Assembly: GCA_946902875.1 (NCBI GenBank)
Contig: OX336351.1
Location: 186,001-250,000 of the forward strand
DNA length: 64,000 nucleotides
DNA from: Nematopogon swammerdamellus
Taxonomy: Eukaryota > Arthropoda > Insecta > Lepidoptera > Adelidae
Direction of reading: 5' to 3'
The position numbers and the translations under genes were made by a program. The number at the start of each line of letters is the position of its first letter. Position 1 is the first letter of the stretch. The notes under the pieces are model-generated. The model saw nothing but the letters and a program-made list of their open reading frames with translations, searched no databases and was not told where the DNA came from. Shown here one piece after another: positions 51,986 to 63,964 of the stretch.

Positions 51986-52540
51986 CTCAATGCGGAGAGT
52001 AAGCGCCTACCTATACTTAGTGCAGTAGAGGATGTCGACAGCAGAACAGACAGAAGCTCTAAGCACAGAATAGATCATATCTCGTCAGCTGTCGCTAGTA
52101 CCCCGACCGCTCGGCTCGCTCCACACAAGCTTTCATGAAATAACACTTTTCATCGAAATGAAAGGTTCTGTGTGTCGAGCTGTTTAGACGGACACGAGAA
52201 GCTGCTGAGCCCTGGAGCCGCCGCGCCCTCAGCCTCGCTCGCTCGCCCGACCCGACCTGCCCCACCCACCCACCTACCTAGCCGCTCAGCTTTCATGACC
52301 TTTCCCATTACATTAGCGCTTTCGTTTCGCTAACTGCTTACTAGATATTGTATCGGTCGCGTCGCGCACGCACGCACGCGCGCCGCGGCGGAGACTCGTC
52401 CGCAGCAGACCTAGCATCATGCATGCCTACCATGAGTTGAAGTGACTATCACTTCGATCATTGTTCACGTAATGTATGGAAAAACCGACCAAGTTCGAGT
52501 CAGACTAGCGCACCGAGGGTTCCGTACCACCAAGGTCGGG
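51986..52540. other. Spacer, nothing recognised
   Basis: Mixed composition with a CpG-rich stretch at about 52355-52395 and a dispersed phrase 'aagttcgagtcagactagcg' with 'gggttccgtacc' at 52490-52530. No gene. Confidence 0.4.
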
Positions 52541-52702
52541 TTTTATTTTATTATATTTAGTGTTTACACTTTATAATGGATGGATGAATGTAGTGTTTCC
52601 TATTATTGAGTAGACATAAGGCTAGTTTTAAGAATACCTATGTTATTTTATGTTATGTTGTGTGTCCTACTTGTAGTAAACCAAATAAATAAATAAATAA
52701 AT
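52541..52702 (+). repeat. LINE 3'-end-like repeat with an (AAATA)n tail
   Basis: 'tgtgtcctacttgtagtaaa' followed by 'ccaaataaataaataaataa' ends the unit; the same end recurs inverted at 56088-56240 ('ggttttctacaagtaggaca'). Variable A-rich tails suggest 3' ends of a non-LTR element. Confidence 0.6.
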
Positions 52703-53033
52703 AATCAATCACACACATTGATGCTGGTTGTTATATGTGCCGTTTTTAGGATAGAGCAAAAACAAAGATACCTATTACATATCTACTTTCAAAAACAAGT
52801 TTCTTGTATCCGTTATTTTAACTTTTTGTTATACCTACAATGTTTTAACATTTACTATTTTATATATTTTACTATATTAATTATATTCATTACGGTTCAA
52901 GAGATACAACAAGGTAGGACGAACCATTCAATCTCAATTCAGTGGGAAGAACGAACGGCGGCGCGGCGCGGCGGCGGCGTAGGCTTAGCAATAGGCTTCC
53001 ATACCGTACGGCACCCTACAACGTGTGATAACT

Positions 53034-53150
53034 ACAGTGTAGCCGGAACGAGCAAAGGGAAGCACTGACCTGGCCTGGCACCTACTTGTTCGGGGCCGAC
53101 ATCGGGGCGGGTGTAGTAGGTGAAGTGAATGAAGCCAAACCGTGTCTATT
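53034..53150 (+). repeat. 5S/tRNA chimeric SINE, 3' fragment
   Basis: 'cagtgtagccggaacgagca', 'gggaagcactgacctggcct' and 'tgtagtaggtgaagtgaatg' followed by 'aagccaaaccgtgtct' match the distal body and 3' end of the SINE family. Confidence 0.6.
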
Positions 53151-53449
53151 ACATAAACTAATACAAAACTTGAACGATGATCGAAGCTACAGTCACATAG
53201 ACTGATGGTAGACGCCGCCGCCGCGCCCCGCACCCGCACCTGCGCCGCTCTACGTGTAGCTATAGCACGAGCGGCTTTTTTATCATTTGCAATTAATGAG
53301 TTGGTTCAGGGCTAATGAGCCGGCTGCCCTACTTAGCGCGCGATGGATGCGAGCATCCTTTACGTGTGTATAATGAAGGTGAAAGCGATGCGCCGCCGGT
53401 TACACACACTACACCTACCTACCTACAATAGCATCTTTACCTTAGGGGC

Positions 53450-54514
53450 ACACGGGGTACGGGGCACGGGCCCAGGGCCTCCGACATCAAGGGGGCCTTG
53501 ATGTTGATGAACATTCTTCCGCCGCTCGCATTATTTATCACAGGACGCGCCAACTCAGTCTAACAAGAAAAAAAATACTCTTTGAAAACTTCATTACCAG
53601 CGAATGCCAGCGATCGCTTAGTTCTATAATAATTCTCTTAATTGAGTGAATTGAGTAGGTATAGTATCAGCTGTCTCAAAGCTGTATTTAGAAAAAAATT
53701 TTATATATAGCAGCTCAGACGCCAGAAAATTCTCTGATACCCGATAGAAATAAATTAATTACAATTAAACGGTACAATATTAAGGGTTACATTTATTATA
53801 TTCAGTGGCTTCCCATAAGTTTAATAAAGACATTAAACAAATTTGTAAAAAAAAAAAATTATTTAGTTGTGAACAATGAGAGTGCATCGAAAAAATTGGC
53901 CCCGTAAGCTAACAAAATCACAATTTTTATGTAAAAACGGCATTTAATTATTGTAAAAAAGATTTTAAACTCGCTCTACCTACCTACTATCGTTATACCT
54001 AACAACGTGCTTTTATCATTATATATATATGTGTATTAATAATACTATAAAGATTTAAATTGAAAAAATGGGGTGAGCCAATGAGGGTGCAATGAGGTCA
54101 CCAATTGTAGCGGAGAGCGCTCATTTTCACGCATAAAAAGAATAAAAAACTAATTACGAACGAACGGCTATTATGTCACGACTTGCTAATTTGTCAACTA
54201 TGTGTATAGAAAGTGTTATCCTTCAAGAAATAGACTTTGAGGATATAATAGAAATTTTTGCAGAACAGAAATCCCTGAAGAAACCAATAATGGTATTGTA
54301 ACCAAGCCAAACCAGTAATAAAGTAAAATCGTAGTTAAGTTTCATTTCTTAAGTGTATATTATTGTAAGTAACATTTGTATTACAATTACTAAATAAAAG
54401 TTATACTTTTGTGTAATTTTTTTTATATTCACATTTTTTTTCTTTCTAAAGAGGGGCCCAAATTATTTTGTGCCCAAGGGCCCCTGCATGCATGGCCTAA
54501 GTAAGACGGCCCTG
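53450..54514 (+). mobile_element. hAT element remnant
   Basis: The right terminus is ...AAGTAAGACGGCCCTG at 54514, the inverse of the CAGGGCCGTCTTA start at 33475. Inside, at 54157-54300, lies the C-terminal end of a hAT transposase. The left end near 53450-53500 ('cagggcctccgacatcaagg') is only loosely similar to the right one, so the boundary is tentative. Most of the transposase is deleted. Confidence 0.55.
54157..54300 (+). pseudogene. hAT transposase C-terminal relic (ZMYM/DUF4371 type)
   Basis: The frame reads RTAIMSRLANLSTMCIESVI then LQEIDFEDIIEIFAEQKSLK and KPIMVL before a stop. Short tails of the form R-L-x-x-L-S-x-x-x-I-E...D-F-D-x-I-I-x-x-F-A are typical of the end of hAT transposases related to zinc finger MYM-type 1. 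No longer frame lies upstream, so it is a relic. Confidence 0.65.
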
Positions 54515-56080
54515 CCCACCTAACCTAACCCCTAGTAGTGTTATACCTACTTTTTGTAATATGTTATTTGCTATGTACTATTTTTGCTATGTACTATGTA
54601 GGCTACAATGTAATACCGATTTTGATTTAATATTATATTAGCTGTTTCTATAATATAGTTTATCAAGGTTTTTGTAATATTTTTTTTTTTAATTATAGCA
54701 CGAATAATACAAAACCGCATAATATAATATTAGCACCACCGTAATAAGTTCGTACCTAGGTACCTACTACATAAGTTCGTAGGTACCTACTACATAAGTT
54801 CGTAGGTACCTACTACATAAGTTCGTAGGTACCTACTACATAAGTTCGTAGGTACCTAGTACTACATAAGAATACAAAAATGGTTATTGTAATTATTTGT
54901 ATCTGGCTTGGGTGTCTAGAAAGAACTTGAATTTTAAAAACTAAAAATAAATTCTCTATTTATTTAATGTTTATATCAGTTATACCAACCGCCACATAAC
55001 TTGAATTCCTTCCCTTATTAATTGGAATAAGACTATTCGAGTCGGCGCATCACTTATAGTTCTTTCTTCCTCTCAACTTTTCAAGGGCGTGCCATGTGTG
55101 AGCACTGAATGTCATATAGATAACCTATCTTTCCTAAAGTATCATTGTACATAACCGTCATCGGTTGCATTCTGGAAACAGACGACTAATAAGCAGAACT
55201 GCTGCACCTGCTGCTGCTGCTGCTGGCGACTACTGCTCTAGTACCTAGGAGGTACCTACCTCGCTCCGTGTCACAACATTGTCCTACCTTCCTCGTCGCG
55301 TCGCGAGACTCACTTTTCCTTGTCGACGGACTTCCCGAGCTGCTTTAATTAGGTAAACAAATATGGTATTGACATTTGCTCTCTGCAAATTTTAGCACAC
55401 TAGTGAGATGAAGAAGTGAGTCACTCCTGTCACTTCACTCCCGCCCGGCTATTGCTCTAGTACAGTCGTGATGCCAGACCATTGCAGCTTGTTGCTGCGG
55501 CACTATAGGTGCCGTGTCGGTGCGTCCATTTGACCGTGCTAACAACACTCGGCCCGCGCCGGCGCGGATGCGAGACCTCGTCACTCTCGGCAGGAGATGC
55601 GCTCCGAGAGCTGATTGGTTAGACTAGCTAGCTAGAGCACGGAGCGGATCGCGCACAATACTCTGCCTCGCACTCATCTCATTGTGCTCATATCTATATA
55701 TTGTATCGAAGCAACACAAACAGACAGAGCCACAGACGCGCGCGAGGCGTGCGTGGTGGAGGCTCGAGCGGTGCGGGTGCGGTAGAGGAAAGAAACACTT
55801 CAGAGAAACGGTCCACTGCTGGACATAGACCTCTCCCAAGGCACGCCACCATACGCCGTCTTCCGCTCTTCTACGTGCTTCTTCTACGTACATACAAGCA
55901 AACGTAGCGTGGGACGCCCCCCGGCTAGGTGGCTAGCCGGGAGTCGGGAGCGGATGGATGAGAGCATTATATTATCGCACGGTTATTGTATTGAATTGAG
56001 TTTATAAGTTCGGTGCCGGCTAAACCTATAAGTATGTGGTAGGTACCTAACCTGCCAATCCACATCGAGATGCTAATCAA
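54515..56080. other. Non-coding region with a 23-bp tandem repeat and a LINE-like phrase
   Basis: At about 54749-54870 the unit 'ataagttcgtaggtacctac' (plus 'tac') is repeated about four times; each unit contains the palindrome GTAGGTACCTAC. At 55805-55870 'gtccactgctggacatagac' with 'ctctcccaaggcacgccacc' is a widespread lepidopteran repeat phrase. CpG-rich near 55550-55570 and 55740-55790. No gene. Confidence 0.5.
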
Positions 56081-56087
56081 TCATTTA

Positions 56088-56240
56088 TTCATTTATTTAT
56101 TTGGTTTTCTACAAGTAGGACACAAGTTGTGTCCTGTTCCTGTGTCACACAACATAGCATAAAATAACACAGGTATTCTTAAAACTTGCCTTATGTCTAC
56201 TCAATAATAGGAAACACTACATTCATATAGCTACAGTAAG
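56088..56240 (-). repeat. LINE 3'-end-like repeat, inverse of 52541-52702
   Basis: Minus-strand copy ending in (AAATA)n-like sequence at its left edge. Shares 'tagtgtttcctattattgag' and 'gtcctacttgtag' words with 52541-52702. Confidence 0.55.
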
Positions 56241-56432
56241 CTTAATAATAATAACGTTCATCTATCCTCCCTCATAGCTACCCATGTAGAGAAAATTGCA
56301 TTGTCCCTGTTCCTGTTCCCTCGCGCCGCGCCGCCGCCGCAGCGCAGTAATGCTGGGTGGGCGTCCTCGTGCGTGCGTGCGCGCGGTGCTGCGGTAGATA
56401 GAATGCGGACTATTGCGGACATGCGATGCGTA

Positions 56433-57310
56433 GCGTTTATGGAAACCCTTCCAGTATTCAGAACCTCAGCAGTTCTGAGCTGCGGGAGGGATTAAATGCT
56501 ACCCTACTTTTATTTTAGTTCTGTAATGCGGGAGGTTTTACAAATAAAACGCAATACTAGCGTTATGTATATGAATTCCTACCGATACTCAGACTGAAAT
56601 TGTTCGGTAAGGACTTCTATGTAAACGAGCGAAGATTAAAAGAAAGGATCAATATCATGCTATTAGGAAATACAAATAATTTGAATTGCATAGTAAAGAT
56701 AATGTAATTTAAAAAAATACGACAATGTAATCATCAAACTTTTACATTAGGTGAATCAAAAAGTTATCAATAACAAAATTATCGAGCGTTAGGTACATTC
56801 TTGCTGATGTTTTTAGATAATGAATGCATCTTTTTAGGAGGTTTCCCTGCAGAGATGCGGTTTTTGTACTTTCTGCCCACGCCTTTATGTTTACGTCTGC
56901 TCACAGAAGTAGGTTGTAACTTTATTTTTCTAGCTACTCGTCGAGGAAATTTATTTAAGACCAACTCGTACGCTTGCTCTGAATTTTGTGCACTCTCGAA
57001 TAATTTCGTCATGACGTGCCGCTTGCGATCTGCGATCGGGGAGCATAGCGCAGAAATCCCTCCCGCATGTCAGATCGCACGGTGTGTCCTTGAAGACGAA
57101 GCGAGTACTTTTATGCTTTCTAGGGATCTGAGTAGTGGAAGCGTTATAAAGTCTTGAATACTACACCGGAAACCATACCCGAATCCAGATCGTCCGCAGC
57201 TCTGAATAGTGGAATGGTTTAAGGTAACTTTCTGTAAATTAATGCTAGTAAACCCTCCCGCAGCTCAGAAGTACTGAGGTTCTGAGTACTGGAAGGGTTT
57301 CCATAAACGC
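56433..57310 (-). mobile_element. DNA transposon with long TIRs, MULE-like, copy 2, with perfect 9-bp target duplication
   Basis: Ends GCGTTTATGGAAACCCTTCC and its reverse complement at 57291-57310. CGATGCGTA lies directly outside both ends (56424-56432 and 57311-57319), a perfect 9-bp target site duplication. The interior is the inverse of 556-1568, shorter by about 135 bp, and carries the 77-codon ORF on the minus strand. Long TIRs and a 9-bp duplication are what Mutator-like elements produce. Confidence 0.9.
56779..57012 (-). CDS. 77-residue basic ORF inside the TIR element, copy 2
   Basis: Same length and about 94% identical in protein to the ORF at 842-1075; replacements include T-to-N, T-to-A, V-to-L, M-to-V and S-to-Y. 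It starts with ATG and ends at the same place. Same reading as for copy 1: a possible basic tail of a deleted SWIM-type MULE transposase, carried by a non-autonomous element. Confidence 0.4.
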   Translation of the reverse strand: MTKLFESAQNSEQAYELVLNKFPRRVARKIKLQPTSVSRRKHKGVGRKYKNRISAGKPPKKMHSLSKNISKNVPNAR

Positions 57311-57319
57311 CGATGCGTA

Positions 57320-58640
57320 CTGCTAGTATAGTGCGTACCTCTAGAGCAGCTAGCGGCTCACTATTATTCTCGGCTACGGAACCCTAAATGTTGTTTCTTC
57401 TTTATAGCTCAATGGCGGAAGCACTTTAATTAAAAAAATTATTAGGTATTGTGAATATTTAATTTTTATTTAATTTTATTTTCAAATTTTTGGAAAACAT
57501 ACAGTGCTACATATATTCTGAAATAATGTACGATAAAGTACCTACTTAACCTAAAGTCCTAGACCGGTAAAGTTTCCACATTTACAAATACTTATAAATA
57601 GCTTACCAACTAAAACTACATAATGAAATAAATTTACAATAAGTATGAATAAATTAGAAATAAAGAAGGTGAATGAATATATAAACTAAATGTAATATGT
57701 GAGCTATACCTCATTTTTGATACTAAATTGTTGTCGGATTATCACATTTTATTTTATTTGAGTATCTAGCAAGACTATAGCTTGAAATTAAAAATAAATT
57801 ACACGTTTTTGATTAGGGAGAGCTTGTGATTGTGTTTTTTCCGGCTGCAACCCGCGGTTCCGCTCTGCTCTAGAGGCGCGGGCGGGCGGCGCGGGAGGTG
57901 CAGTCTGCCCGCGCCGCGGCCGCGCGCCGTCAAATACAGTCTTTATTGAGATTTAGGGAACGTACCCATCCATACCACTTACCGAGATACCACTCGAGCG
58001 ATTTTTAAGCCACTTTTGGACCCTAATGTTATAGTATAGTAAGCCGCGCATGAGCGCGTCGCGCGCGCGCGCCCAGCACGCAGCATAGAGTTCAGGAGCT
58101 CCGACCGCGCCGCGCATCATTCCCTTCTTCGCTTCACATCGATCATTTATGAATGGATGCCGATTGCCGTGTGGAGGAATGCGAGGTACACCGAGCGTGT
58201 GTAGGGGGCGGGGGCGGGGGCGGGTGCGGGGCGCGGTTGATAACGAGTGACATTATATTAAAGCTAATATCTCATTGGTGATGTACGAGTACCTACGTGT
58301 TCCGAGAACCGAAGCATTCGCCACCGGATGGTGTCGATCCGAATTCCGATGCGATGTGAGCGATCACGATTGAGGTATCGCGCGCGGTGCGCGGTGCCGG
58401 CCGGTCCGGCGAGCGAGGGAGGAGGCGCGGGGGAGGCACCAACTTCTATCTATCTATACTATACCTACTATACTAAAACCATAGAGAACCTTATTCGACA
58501 CGCCGTACATACGGATAGAACATGTACCTACGAGGTGGTATCATCAATCAATCATCAATCAATACAAATAATAAGGGATGGTCACGGAGTATGTTACTTT
58601 GTTTTATGTATGAGATACTCAGTTTGTAGACTCTAATGAT
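57320..58640. other. AT-rich then CpG-rich non-coding region
   Basis: 57380-57830 is AT-rich with no ORF. 57840-57935, 58035-58110, 58205-58240 and 58375-58440 are CpG-rich blocks. No protein similarity recognised; regulatory sequence is possible but unproven. Confidence 0.4.
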
Positions 58641-58896
58641 TTTTAGAAATCTTTTCTGTATGTGTGTATGCATGCATGTTCCTCCATAACTCTTAAACCC
58701 ATCATCCGAATTTGATGAAACTTAGTAAGTACCTACAATGCAAGCACATTTACCTATACGAGACACAGGATAGGCTAAATAAAATTCAATTTGTGGCTCT
58801 CATACAAACCGAATTGTTCCGCGCGCCGAAGTAAAGCTACGGTAGCGGGCTTACTTGTTACGAATTTCACGCGAGCGAAGCCGCGGACAAAAGCTA
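58640..58896 (+). mobile_element. Helitron-like non-autonomous element, 3' end
   Basis: Ends with the hairpin CGCGAGCGAAGCCGCG (58867-58882), a short A-rich spacer and CTAG followed by T (about 58892-58897), the Helitron 3' pattern. The inverse end at 7061 has the same hairpin. Upstream 'tccgaatttgatgaaactta' is typical of this repeat class. The 5' boundary is not determined. Confidence 0.65.
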
Positions 58897-60389
58897 GTTA
58901 CATAATAAATAAATGCATGACATAATGTTTTGTTTAATTTTCTATCATAGTACCTACCTACGTACTACCTTTTGGCTGCGGCTGAGCACGCCTTGAACTC
59001 TCATTTCCAAAATACTAAATAGCAGATTTTTACCTAATACTCGATGAAATAAGATAACAGCTGTCGATTCAGCACAGATAGAAGTAACAGTTTTTACAGC
59101 TATTTTCTCTACAGACAGCTATTATATATTATTCTTGTTCGCCTGCATGTACCTACTTCTCCCACATCCCAAAGGTTAGTTAGAATAGAATGCCTCGCGG
59201 CATTAAGCTCGCCTGTTGTACCTAATTTTTTAAATTGGTGTTCAATAAAGAATGTATACATACATCTCTCAGCGAGAAAGGCACGCACCGAGGGACCGCA
59301 CGAGCACGATACACTTCCTTCAGAGCAGCAAGCAAGTCCCCCTGGTGATGTGATTTACATTGTGAGCCGCTTCGAGTGTTGCTAGGTATCGATAATTTTA
59401 TCGATTGATTAAAAACGAATGAAATGCTATAAACTCCAATATTAATTTGTCAATCAAATTCGGTGACTGCAGGAAAGGACGCGCGGCATCTAAGCCGCTC
59501 CTGTAGCTAGCTCATGTAGCCAAGATCGCCCACATTCTTCTATGTTTAAGGAAACAAACGGGACCCCCCCCCCCCCCCCCCCCCCTTCGCCTCCGCCGCC
59601 CCGTTCTGTCCATGACATGGCGATACAGAACCCTCGCTCGGTGCGCGAGTTTATAATATTTGTTGTTGGTTATTCCTATGTAACCGCTTAAACAGAACTA
59701 CTTTATTTCATCTGTGTATTGTGTACACACGGACACCAGGCAGGAGTGCAGGACGCAAGTCCCACGCCGCGCCTCCGCCGCCGCGCCGCCGTGATGTGTT
59801 GTTCTGAGAACTGGTGCACTTGTTTATACTACGCAACGTGAGTCACTGCTGTCACCGCGACGACGTCGACGACGCCTGGGGCTGCCAGTGTGTTGTATAC
59901 GTACTTGTACCTACCTGCCTGACCGAGTACGTCGGTCGCTCGGTATGTACAATATGTCGTAATTCGGTCGTAATGGCCTCACTTCCTTCGCATCGCGTCT
60001 CCGCCGCGTCGCGCCGCGCCGCCGCGCCTCGCCATTGTAGTTCGATTGGAGTCCGCGTCCGTGTCGCCGCCCCGCGCGCCGCCCACCACAGCACAACGCG
60101 CGCACGCGCGGCTGCAGCACAGCGCACAGCGAGCCGCCACCCCGGCTAGTTGAGGAGATCACCATGCGATGTGAAATGTTGCCCTCCTGCCTGCATGCCT
60201 TGCTCCACACCTACAGACGTGGAACTGCCGATGTGGCTGCTACACTACACCCCCCGTCACGTGATGCCAACCATGGTGTCACGCCAGTCGCGCCGGCCAC
60301 ACTGAACTGAAGTAATGTTGCGCATCCTTTATTTTTATAGTAAGCGCAACATGTGGCGCCGAGCCACCCATAAGGTGTCTAGCGAAGCC
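58897..60389. other. Non-coding region with a LINE-like tail, poly(C) and CpG-rich segments
   Basis: At 59165-59260 'ggcattaagctcgcctgttg' with 'caataaagaatgtatacata' is a common LINE 3' tail. A C run of about 20 lies at 59566-59585. CpG-rich 59758-59800 and 59995-60140. No coding exon recognised. Confidence 0.45.
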
Positions 60390-60895
60390 CATGGACATTC
60401 GGTCGCATGCGGGGGCTACGAATGCCATGCCGGCCTGACAGGTGCTCATTCACGCCTCTCTTGAAGGACCCGAGACTATACTTGGGGGGAATGTGAGCAG
60501 GGAGAGCGTTCCAGAGTTTACCGGTTTTGTGGAGGAAGAATCTGCAGAACCGATTGGTACGCATCCGCGCGGTAAGTCCAGCGTATAGGGATGCAATCCC
60601 TGCCCAGTGCGCGTTGTACTAAGGATAAGGTGGAAAGGGGACGGCGGAATCGCGTTAAACAGTCCCTGCGAATACTCCCCGTGGAATAACCGATAGAACA
60701 CACTTAGCGCGCCGACATCTCTCCGAAGTTGCAGCGGTTCTAGATCGCGGGACACGTCATCGGGTCATCCACTATTCGCACGGCTCGACGCTGGATCGAG
60801 TACAAAGACGGAAGCTGGTATTTGGCTGAGCTATCGCACAAGTGCGAGCAGTATTCCAAGCAGCACCCAATCTGCGATTTATGCAAAAGCAGCCT
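60390..60895 (-). pseudogene. Jockey-like LINE ORF2 C-terminal relic
   Basis: The minus strand gives, in order and across at least two frameshifts: KSQIGCCLEYCSHLC, LYSIQRRAVRIVDDPMTC, LEPLQLRRDVGALSVFYRLF, HGEYSQGLFNAIP, QGLHPYTLDLP and RFCRFFLHKTGKLWNALPAH, then YSLGSFKRGVNEHLSGRH. This is the conserved post-RT region of Jockey-clade LINEs (Q-R-R-A-x-R...F-Y-R-x-x-H-G...L-W-N-x-L-P). It is interrupted at its 5' side by a GC-rich block (60895-60960). Non-functional. Confidence 0.8.
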
Positions 60896-62470
60896 TTGGC
60901 CCGGCGCGGCGACGGCGGCGCGGCGAACGGCGCGGCGGCGCGGCGGCGTGAAGTACCGTCGCACTCGCACCTTAGTCCACCTAGCAGCACGACTTGCTCC
61001 GCAGTTCGCACCACACCTCCTCACTTGCTTGACTGACAGCTCGTCCAGTACCTACCGAGGTACATGCGCAGCGAACACGCGAGAGTAGAAGAGAGGAGTT
61101 GTTGCTTACTCTTATTTTTAGTAAAGCACGTGTCGCCAGTGCGGGGAGTAGAGGGGGAGGCACGATTTCTTTGCCTTGCGATTCGACATGCCCCAGTTGA
61201 TGGCGACGTACCCAGTTAGCTGAGTTGAAACCTCCTGTCACCTCTCGAGTATTGAGCGCCGCCAGCTATAAACTAAATTACTGCGTATGTATGTATGTAT
61301 GTATGTGTGTGTAGGTATGTACGTGGCTAGTAGCTAGTCGCTGTGTCCAGCCAGCCTCCCTCCCCCCGGTCCCGGGGACCGGGCTTAGCTCTACACTATG
61401 TACACATCATACGCCCATACATATCACTTAGTGCATGGCCGCGAAGCTGTTGCGGCATTGCTGTAAAAAAAAAACAATAAATAAAAAATAAAAATTAATG
61501 TAGATGCTTCTGCCTGCCTACCTGTAGGCTGTACACCTTGTACAGTTACTGTGTCACTCTTCCGTCTCTACTCTACACGCGAGCGACTCGCGGTTCGCGT
61601 TGGCCTTCTGCGCTATTTTACAACGCACGAATAAATACTTTAAGCCTGTTTGCCGCGCGGCTCAGTGTCGAGACAAGAAAGGTCGTATCGTACTGAATAA
61701 ATATTTTCTCAGCGCACTACAAATTATGATCACTTGATCCGGTGGCAATAATTCCGCGCTCCGCCGCCCCGCCGCCCGCCCCGCCGCCCCGCCGCCCCGG
61801 TAGCGATGTGTTTACAACTGAGCCTCCAGCTAACGGAGGCTGGTGCCAAGTAGAGACTCTTAGCCACAGGACTTAACTATTGATAAGGCGCGACGTGACA
61901 AAGTAAAGACAAAGAATGATTGTTCTATTTTTTTCATTGAGTGCTACAATTGGGCATGTTGTTGACAGCGTTTGTCATGACAGAGATTATGATGCTGCGA
62001 GGCGCGAGCCGCTTCTCTTTGCTGCGACTCGCGCTATCTCTCAGCTGATGTTATTCTTATTTCTAGCTAGCTAGAGCGACTCCAGGCCGAGCACGCCGCC
62101 CTCGCGCCGCGCCGAGCTCAGGCCGCTATTGTAGGGAGCATGTCGCTTGCCAGCCTCACCGCGCCGACACCCTCGACCTCCCGTCTCCCGCTGGGCCGGC
62201 ACTCAGCAGCCAGCTGCTCGGGCGTGCCCGCGTGGAGGTCGCGGCTCCTCGTCCAATATGTCACAGAGGACGCTCGTGGAATAGCATCGTGGCAATCCCA
62301 CAACCCAGAATTGGAATGAGACACGCCTTGATTGCCACGCGCTTAACTTATAGTAGATTTACATTTGAGCGGCGCGGCGGCGGCGGCGCCGACGACGGCG
62401 AAGCGATGGCGCGAACTCTTCCTTCAAAAACATTAGGTATATACTTAATTCGTAATACTGTAGCCACATT
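60896..62470. other. Mixed CpG-rich and AT-rich non-coding region
   Basis: CpG-rich blocks at 60898-60960, 61755-61800 and 62080-62120; a (GTAT)n stretch at 61284-61306. No gene recognised on either strand. Confidence 0.4.
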
Positions 62471-62712
62471 TGGGAAGGCAGTCCAGTATCTGTTGGCGTT
62501 CTTGGATTCAATACAGCGCCGAGCGGTCCGTCTGGTGGGAGCTCGGTGGGTGGGAAACCCGAAACTGACTGGATCTGGAGGCTCGGAGTGACAGACGATT
62601 TGTAGGGTCACTCAGTCTGTTCTACAGGTACTATCATGGACGCCGCTCGGAGGAACTTGCTTCCCTTATTCCTTGCCATCCAACCTATCTGCGCGGCACT
62701 GCCCGCAGATAA
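62470..62712 (+). pseudogene. Jockey-like LINE ORF2 C-terminal relic
   Basis: The plus strand reads LDSIQRRAVRLVGARWVGNP and, after frameshifts, LSLFYRYYHGRRSEELASLI then PCHPTYLRGTAR. Same protein region as 60390-60895 but a different subfamily (HGRRSEEL versus HGEYSQGL) and opposite orientation. Non-functional. Confidence 0.75.
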
Positions 62713-63307
62713 ACTGATCTGATCACATGTTATGTATGACATGTTATTGACATTGGCCTTTTAAAAATCTAGCGACTCTCAAAATAGTTTCTTTGTCGCA
62801 CCGATGATAGGGTGTGATTGTGAAACTGTCTTTCGGCAAGTGTGGTTTCGCGAGGAGTGGTGTATTTGACTCTGTCGACCGCACCATTGCTCCCTCTGCA
62901 CAGCCACCCACCCATGTTGGTTGACATAAAAAACCTATATAATTATACGTAAGCACTAATCAGTACAGAGGGAGACATTCCCCTTTCTCTCCGCTCGCCT
63001 TGTATACTCTACCTACTCGTATTATCAGCGAACCTTCCAATACAATACCTACGTAGTTTGTATGTATATGTGGCTTGACCTCCGCCCGCAAGGCTGCGCG
63101 TGCGTGTGTTACGCTAACTGAAAACATTGTCTTTATAACATGACACCTCAGCGGTGCTAAATACAACGCGCCTACTTACGAATATTCTTGTACATCCGGT
63201 GTCCGCTGCGGAAGTGCATTCCGTCCATCCGCCTATCTCCTGTCGATCTCGACCTGCTGCGTAGGTCACTAGTCATATGCAACAATACTAGTTTCTAGAG
63301 CCAACAA
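62713..63307. other. Spacer, nothing recognised
   Basis: AT-rich to mixed sequence with no ORF of note and no repeat that I could place. Confidence 0.4.
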
Positions 63308-63485
63308 AACATAGCGATGCAGCTCTACGCAGACGCGGAAACATAGCGATGCAGCTCTACGCAGACGCAGAAACATAGCGATGCAGCTCTACGCAGACGC
63401 AGAAACATAGCGATGCAGCTCTACGCAGACGCAGAAACATAGCGATGCAGCTCTACGCAGACGCAGAAACATAGCGATGCAGCTA
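63308..63485. repeat. 32-bp tandem repeat, about 5.5 copies
   Basis: Unit containing 'atagcgatgcagctctacgc' and 'agacgcagaaac'; 'atagcgat' starts at 63311 and 63343, 32 bp apart, and continues in phase. Its last partial copy is interrupted at 'gcagctata' by the MITE that follows. Confidence 0.92.
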
Positions 63486-63487
63486 TA

Positions 63488-63964
63488 CAGGTTGTTTCAG
63501 GAGAGGCTTGAGAAACTTCAGGAATAGAAAGTACTCATTATTAGAAGAAAAAAATCCTTATCACTCAAAGCGAAATTTCGTTTTTTTTTCATACAAACCT
63601 TGAAAATTGTAATAAGAACTCCATGGACAGTGAGTATGGGGAGATTTGGCAATAGCACCTAGGGAGTGCAGTGACCTACTCCAGTCCCCTTTTTCTTTTG
63701 ATGTCATTAAATTTAAGGTTTGGGTTTTTTCCCTACATGCCGTTCAATTCTACTAGTTAAACATGGAAGTTAGTCATTTTATTTTTATTTAATAAAGGCG
63801 GATGTTAACCGTCCACCAAATCTCGATAAAACGATTTTCACCAAAAAGTACTATAAAATGACCGAATCTGGAAAAAAGTTTCAGAGCTTTTCGTCTTCAA
63901 ATATGGACTCCTTTCGAACGCTGAACCTCGAACTCGTTACGAAACCCTATCCTGAAATAACCTG
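63488..63964. mobile_element. MITE with short TIRs and TA target site
   Basis: The left end CAGGTTGTTTCAGGA and the right end TCCTGAAATAACCTG are inverted with one mismatch; TATA stands on both sides (63484-63487 and 63965-63968). About 477 bp with no ORF. TA-flanked CAG ends suggest a Tc1/mariner-type origin. It sits inside the last unit of the 32-bp tandem repeat. Confidence 0.7.
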
